DNA of 64,000 bases. It comes from Daphnia pulex (Eukaryota > Arthropoda > Branchiopoda > Diplostraca > Daphniidae). Positions 58,231 through 64,000 of this stretch are shown one piece after another. The translations under genes and the position numbers were made by a program. The stretch spans positions 5,828,001 through 5,892,000 of the forward strand of contig NC_060021.1 of the NCBI RefSeq assembly GCF_021134715.1, read 5' to 3'. A model generated the notes under the pieces. It worked only from the letters and a program-made list of their open reading frames with translations, made no database searches and had not been told where the DNA came from. The stretch's first letter is position 1, and each line of letters begins with the position of its first letter.

Positions 58231-60114
58231 AAATTCAGTCTTGTCTATGTATTCTTACACCATCGATATCCTTGCAAACTACTCCCTTCCATTTTTGAAG
58301 CTCTTAAATTAGCATTTCAGTAACCCATCATGAATACAAAAGACTATGTTACATATTGTTACAAGTGAGTATGTTTGCATGAAACGTCTTTTTTTGGTTG
58401 ACTGAGCAAACATTTCGGCATTTCGATGGTTAACCTGACAGCTGAAATTTTGCAGACCGCTGCTTGAGGCAAATGGGGCGAGAGTGGCGTACCGAAAACT
58501 GCGATCGTTATGATTGTCCATCGATATCGCGATTGAGGATTTCACCGATTTTACGAATAAAATAAAAAATTTACATTCAAATTTTCATAGGAAAAGATTT
58601 TTCTGGGTTTAACAGCTTAAAAAGAAGGGAAGAAATCCTTACCATCTATTATTGCATGATTACACCTGATTACCTGCTTTAAAAAAAGTCCTATTTTTCA
58701 TTGCTTGCCCAAATTCTAAAAAAGGCTATTAGGAACAAAAGCCTCGCGAAAGTAATTTTCACTAGTAGGTAGAACAGGGATTCCACAAGCTTTATTTCCT
58801 AGACGGGGAATTTATTTTAGCGATGCGGACGTGTTCCATTTGTTTCTATATGGGAATTGAATGTCAGAATAAGTTGCGTTGAAATTCCGCCATTTAATTC
58901 CGAGATACTGATTGAAAATGTTTTCCAAATCCACGGCTGATTTACAGTCGTAAAAAAAGCAGTTTTTGTCCTTATGTTTAACTACATTTCTCTTTTCTAC
59001 CTTTACGTCTTAAAAAACACAAGTTACAAATAATCCGGTAAGCAAATAAGCTGGTACACATTTAAGCATTTGTATTGGTTTACATCATAATACCTGTACA
59101 ACAAACGCTAAAGTTAATCTCGAATTTGAACATTTGACAATTTGACAGACATGAAATCAAATTACTCAAATAAAATCTTGCCAAACATCTTGTTTCTGTT
59201 CTTACTCCAAATTTTCCGGCACACCGAAACTAATATCTGTGGAAACAATCAACTTTCCATTTCAGATGGGACAAATACTGCAGCCAGTTTGCTCAAAATA
59301 CCTGTTAAACCTGTCCGAAACCTGTATAATTTAATTTCAAAAAGTTACATGACGTTACATGTCTACATAATAACAATAAATATAAATATACGGCATTAAG
59401 TATCAGACTGCGAGGAGTTTTTAAATCAGCTGTTCATACAATTTTTTGCGAACCATCCTTTTTTCATTCAAAACATACCATAAATTAAATGAAACATGCA
59501 ATACCTAATACCCAAAACGCGTGTTACACCAATGTCGCCTTTAATTCAGCTAACCATGTATGTTCCACATCTTAGTCCCCCAACTTCAGATGGCCAGGAT
59601 TCCGAAGCATTCATCCTTATGTTCCTGCCAGTAAGCGCAATGATGCCCTAGCGGAGAAGCAAAAGCTAACATTATCATACAGTTTTGTTCAAGAAGAACC
59701 GATCAGGACAGTATCATACCATCCAAGTGTCTGTCCCCTGAAATATTATACAAGCACATAAGAAAATTTCGCCATTCAAACGCATTTGCGTTTGAATGGG
59801 TGACGTCTTACATTAAAATTCAGAAGGTGCTAAGTAGACACAGAATTGAACTAACCTGATTTTAAATAAACACCGGACAGCCCGCCTTTGAACCGTTGAT
59901 AGCCACCACTGCCGATGAATCCTAACACCATAAATGAATGTTTAAAAAATCAGAAGCTGTAAAAAACAATACATTTTACCAGAAAAAGCAATTCAACTAG
60001 TTCATGGAAGAGCTCAGTAAGAAGTATTTTCCACACAGAATATTTTCAGGTTTCAAATGTCTAAAAGCATCACAGCATAAACATGGTCAAGGATAATTAT
60101 AAAACGCTTACAAC
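58231..60114. other. 3' flank of importin-11 and intergenic stretch
   Basis: AATAAAATAAAAAA at about 58,556-58,570 is the likely polyadenylation signal of importin-11. Beyond this no gene is clear. An 85-codon ORF at 59,142-59,399 has a hydrophobic N-terminus but no domain. An exon-like minus-strand stretch near 59,935-59,885 (FIGSGGYQRFKGGLS) has an acceptor and a GTGTTT donor and might belong to the small gene upstream. Confidence 0.4.
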
Positions 60115-61317
60115 TCAAAAGAACACGGAAACGTCTACTGAAACCCAGGTCGGCGGATACTGCTTGTAGAGTTCTGCGATACTTAACCGCCCAATCCTAC
60201 AGATGTAAGCGTAAAAAGCGTTGTTGTTATTACACTGAAGACCATATTTTATTCCATGCTTGAATTAATCGATCAGATAAAAATTTCCACATGATATGGT
60301 ACACTTCTCGGCAGGAACCATTGAATTGATATTTACATCATTTGCGTAATTTTTGATCAAGAATAACAGAAGATTTACGCTTACCATACACGGCACGCCG
60401 ATCCACACTCGGCCGCGTAGTTTCCTTCGAAATTGCCAACTAGCGAACGGCCTGTATATTGATTACAAATTAAATTCAAACGATTACACAAAACTTCAGA
60501 ATAATTAAAAAAAAATATGTCACTGCTATCAACTTGCCAGTACCAGAATTCCCTTTCATTACATAAATTCAATGACAATGTCTCATAATTCATTTGTGCT
60601 CATTCTTAAAAAAAACAAAAGTTAAAAAATAAATACTCACATAAACCAAGCGATGCAGCCGCCATCAACAACCAGACCTACACCAGACCTGTTGAAACAG
60701 GTCAAGAAAGAAGTATTTAAGATTATTTTACACAACCCAAACACTATAGAATTTGAAGTGAGTTTTCAGACTGCAAGGAGTTTTGAAATCACAGTTGCTC
60801 ATACACAATTTAGCGAACCATCCTGTTTTCATCAAATAACAAAACATAAATTGAAAAATGAAAAGAGCATTACTTGACTAACTCATGGTTTCATCCCAGC
60901 GGCTTGCTGCCCAACTTATGTTAGTCACATACAGCTATGGAGTCAGTGGCCCTGTACTTAACTCAAAGAACATTCACATCAGTTAGCAAGGAAATGAAAA
61001 GTAAGATGGGTTTTACATCCTAAATATTAACACTCTAGATTGGACATCATTTCGCCCTAGTTCAAGCAAATTCTTTCTTCACGCTAATTAAGCTCAGGAA
61101 CCATGAAATTAATCAATTGACCAATTTAATCAACAAATTATTGAGCATCCATTGCTGGAATTCCAACTAGTTCAATTCAAAACTTCAATTGAAAAGCGAC
61201 ATGAACTTCAAAAATACATTTAGCCAACTTACATCGCCACGTGAGAATGACATCAGGTTTTTGTAGGATGAAGGAACAGCCATCAGTACCATACAGCAGC
61301 TGAGACAAGAATGACAT
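60115..61317 (-). CDS. Possible small gene with two alternative first exons (57 or 77 residues)
   Basis: Unrecognised. Three minus-strand exons join in frame: 60,665-60,641 (MAAASLGL, donor GTGAGT), 60,451-60,385 (RSLVGNFEGNYAAECGSACR, donor GTAAGC) and 60,196-60,115 (IGRLSIAELYKQYPPTWVSV, stop TGA 60,117-60,115), giving 57 residues. A second candidate first exon, 61,317-61,233 (MSFLSQLLYGTDGC, FILQKPDVILTWR), ends at a consensus GTAAGT in the same phase, so it can splice to the middle exon and give 77 residues. No signal peptide or membrane segment is evident. The exons are too short for the call to be secure. A non-coding RNA with chance ORFs is the main alternative. Confidence 0.3.
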
Positions 61318-62332
61318 TTTAAATATTGCTTCCCTTTCAAGAAAACCATTGGCTTAAACAACGTTGCCAAAAAAAGTGTTGCTTCTCCTGGCCCTGGCGG
61401 GCTGGCAATTAAGATTTAAGAAAAAAAAAATTTAATTGTAAAATGTTAATTGTAAATAAAAGATAAGAAGCCAAGGCCTACAAAATCTAAATTACATTTC
61501 TAATAGAACTAGTCTTCCTAGTTCCGGCTAGTTCCTGTAATCCTTTTGAAATTTGAAATTAGGAATTTCTGAGGTGCCACTGTGCCAGAGCTCTGCTATA
61601 GTCGTCTGCATAGCAACATTGCCAGATATTCTTTTGCGACGTTTCTTTTTTAAATTAATGGCATTTGCCACATTAAATTTAAAAATAAATCATCTACAAT
61701 TAATTACAGCTATTCTTTCGTACATTTTACCTTTTTTAATTAATTGTTTGATTGTATTTACCCGGCCCATTCAGCTGACATGCAGCCACCTATCGGTTAA
61801 GAACCGAAGATTCATTAAATTCATAAGCTTTTTCTCACGTTCTTCATTATCGCCGAACGATTTTAAATTATACATGCTGACAAGGCAGTTAGTTGATTTA
61901 TTTTTCCGTCTGTCGATTCTCGGTGAGATTTTGATACAAAGAGTCGAGAGACGGAAAGCTGAAGCTAAAGGAGAAAACACAATTTCATTCCCTTTCGTGG
62001 GCCCTTGCCTTTCGCCGGGCCATGATATATACGCCAGCCCAATTGAAAATGGGGCTTTTTAGTCGGATAACTTTTCTCTCTGTGAGTCTTTATAAAACCT
62101 GTTGCCCCTTCTCTACATATCTTTCAAACACGCCCACCTCCAGCTCTAGCGTTCCATTTTCGTTCAACCATAGTTGTTGTAACGCGCACCCTCTCCCACC
62201 CTCGGCCAACCTCTCCGGACTAAAAAAAGGGTCGAGATATGATAAAGTGGGTCCGAACTTGCTCATACATGCGGACGTCGATGCCGGTCAATGCCAAATA
62301 GAGAGAGAGAGAGACGAAGTATGCATGTCGGA
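61318..62332. other. Intergenic stretch upstream of a TATA promoter
   Basis: A 169-codon ORF at 61,553-62,062 is hydrophobic and AT-rich without a family or promoter context, so it is not called. A GA microsatellite lies at 62,301-62,313. Confidence 0.4.
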
Positions 62333-62392
62333 TATAAAAGAATGTAAGGTCTAGCCGAGAGAGAACTATCTATTAGCTGCTGTTCAACCCAG
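62333..62392 (+). promoter_or_regulatory. TATA box and likely first exon
   Basis: TATAAAAG at 62,333-62,340 is a strong TATA box. A transcript starting about 30 bases on would have a short first exon ending CAACCCAG|GTACAA at 62,392. The next acceptor could lead into the Thr-rich coding region at 62,640. Confidence 0.5.
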
Positions 62393-62639
62393 GTACAACC
62401 ACACTCTGCGCTTCTATACATACTTGTACACACATGAAAGTGTGATGCGGTGTAATGGATATCGTCGATGCTCCGGGTAAGATTGAAAAGTTGGGAATAA
62501 AAAAAAAAGAATCTTGCTACACATAGCACCGTCATAATAATAAAGTTCATCATGAGTGCGTTGGATCGAAGCCGAAAAATCGTTAGGAATAAAAAAAGAT
62601 TAATTCTGATCCAACCGGTTCTCTTTTTTCCCATCCGTG

Positions 62640-63579
62640 AGAGGCACAATCAAGCGTGACGCTGACTCCGTCGTACTACATCACCCGAGTCGTTGTGGCC
62701 GTTAAAACCGTTCCGCCAGAAGATCTCTACCAGTTCATCCCCAGCAAGAAGCTAACGGACATCAGCACCAATATGCAGGAGGCCGGCTCCGAGCACAACG
62801 TTCGACTCTTGCACGGCGATCTGGAATTCAGCGAAAACGACGAGTAGCCCTACTCGTATAAGGAGGACGACGGCCATCGCAACGAGAAGCGCGTTCCGGC
62901 TCCGCACGACTATCCGAACCGATTCGGATCCGTTCGGATCTGTCCAGCATCGGCCAGGAATTCGCCTGTCCTTGGTGGACCGGCCGTCGGCGCAAGTTGA
63001 TTTGGAGCCCAGTTTGGTTGATCCAGCTGGCGAGTTGACGACCAGGGCCGGCACTCCGCCTCTGCCCAACAGCTTCCAGCAGCTGGAACCCTCCATCAAT
63101 GTGCCACAGCCATTCCCCGCCGGCCAAGAGACGCCCATGCTGTCCTTGTTCCGCCTACATGAATCCGTACGCAGCGGTCGGCTATCCCCGGCTATCCCGG
63201 TCTGCCAGGATACGGAGGCGCCAACGGCGGTGGGCAATCTCAGGTGATAACCACAAGCAAACCAGTGGTGCGGACGCAGAACGTCATCCGGACGGAAACG
63301 GTGCCCATCTGGAACGGAGTGACGACGATTAACAGCACCATTACGCGGACGAAAGGGACGACGGTGGTGACGGAAACCGAGTACGGGACGCAGACGATCG
63401 CAGCGCCACTGAACCCGCTCTTCCCCGGCCAGCAGTACACGATCGTGAGCAGTCCGGTCGTGACGGAAGTGACCACCACCAGCACCGAGCTCCGCATTTA
63501 CCCGCCTTTTACACTGCGGCGGCGGATTTGTATTTCCCCCCGATTGTTTTTCCCCCCTTTTTTGTTCATTATCGCATGA
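62640..63579 (+). CDS. Thr/Pro-rich secreted-protein-like coding region, frame broken
   Basis: Coding text runs on the plus strand in several frames. The first piece, in frame with GAGGCACAATCAAGC at about 62,640, reads SVTLTPSYYITRVVVAVKTV, PPEDLYQFIPSKKLTDI and HGDLEFSENDE, then TAG at 62,846-62,848. A Pro-rich middle follows in another frame (DRPSAQVDLEPSLVDPAG, PLPNSFQQLEPSINVPQPF). A third frame carries GYGGANGGGQSQVITTSKPV and long Thr/Val repeats (TRTKGTTVVTETEYGTQTI) to TGA at 63,577-63,579. The Thr-rich repeats and Tyr/Gly text resemble arthropod extracellular or mucin-like proteins. No precise family is claimed. GC content is higher than around it. The stop and at least two shifts, one at a GGCTATCCCCGGCTATCCC near-repeat (63,180-63,200), mean either a pseudogene or sequence errors. 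A TATA promoter lies 300 bases upstream. Confidence 0.45.
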
Positions 63580-64000
63580 GATGTTGAGTGGTGTCAGCGG
63601 CGACGTCGATCGATGTCAGCCCGGCTTTGATTTTGCACGTTTGTAATGCGAGAAAGAAGTAGAAGAACAATCCGACGTCCGTCCGTTATTCGTTTGACAT
63701 CAATTTCACCCGTCGCTGGCATATATGGTCAGCGCATTGGCCAGCACTCTATATAGACTACTCTCGGCAATCAGGATATAAGGAGAGAGGTATTCACCCA
63801 CCTGATTATGTCAAGTAATTCCAATTAGACGTCAGTCTGAGTAGAAGTAGAAGATAGAAGGGCGTGGCTTTTAGATTGGACTTGATGAGATTTCAGCAAT
63901 GTCTAATTGTCTATCCACCCGCAGCTTGGATGATGGTGATAGAATAACGATGTCATCCGCACTGCGCCGCACTGTTGACATCTAATCACTCGCAGATGCC
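63580..64000. other. Right-hand end of the window
   Basis: No gene seen. A TATATAG box-like string at 63,750-63,756 could mark a promoter of a gene beyond the window. Confidence 0.4.

Noticed and set aside
61553..62062. 169-codon plus-strand ORF
   Set aside because: Hydrophobic and AT-driven, no recognised domain, no promoter or splice context.

Overview
The window looks like nuclear DNA of a small-genome arthropod, most likely a branchiopod crustacean (Daphnia-like). This is inferred from very short spliceosomal introns (mostly 45-80 bases), tightly packed animal genes with GT..AG junctions, and a mix of DIRS, Gypsy, Copia and Penelope retroelements with many foldback elements. No organism name can be proved from the sequence alone. 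No bacterial genes, CRISPR arrays, rRNA or tRNA genes were recognised.

Layout. 1-46,000 is a transposon- and pseudogene-rich region. It opens with a foldback element (1-261) and a broken DIRS1-like retroelement (about 1,357-6,135) carrying its own 498-base foldback insertion and an inverted recombinase end. Next come decayed host-type genes: a papain-fold-like ORF (6,867-7,376), a tudor-domain gene (8,460-9,997) split by a solo LTR, a Gypsy integrase remnant, and a bestrophin pseudogene (12,478-14,694) split by a 1.55 kb foldback. A degenerate CACTTGGCACAA-type repeat with higher-order organisation fills 14,918-17,590 and 21,356-26,490, enclosing Penelope and Copia pol fragments. Then follow three small foldbacks, two ankyrin gene remnants, a Gypsy element with an env-like ORF on the minus strand (30,394-33,830), a tandem 575-base repeat, CLCA-like exons, a nearly full-length Copia pol with 3' LTR (38,040-42,055), an XRN exonuclease fragment, and an isolated terminal exon of a LAR-type receptor tyrosine phosphatase.

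46,000-64,000 is gene-dense and largely intact. A minus-strand chromatin gene (winged helix, double PHD, SAM; 47,780-49,920) is divergent from an ICA69 gene (50,579-52,681). ICA69 converges on a PC4/SUB1 coactivator gene (52,852-53,380), which is divergent from a 20-exon importin-11 gene (54,017-58,230). Then come a possible small multi-exon minus-strand gene (60,115-61,317), a TATA promoter (62,333) and a Thr-rich secreted-protein-like region (62,640-63,579) with frame breaks.

The intact genes are housekeeping functions: chromatin reading, vesicle trafficking, transcription coactivation and nuclear import. They share intergenic promoters but are not one pathway. The left 46 kb is best read as a nest of mobile elements that has inserted into, duplicated and inactivated host gene copies.
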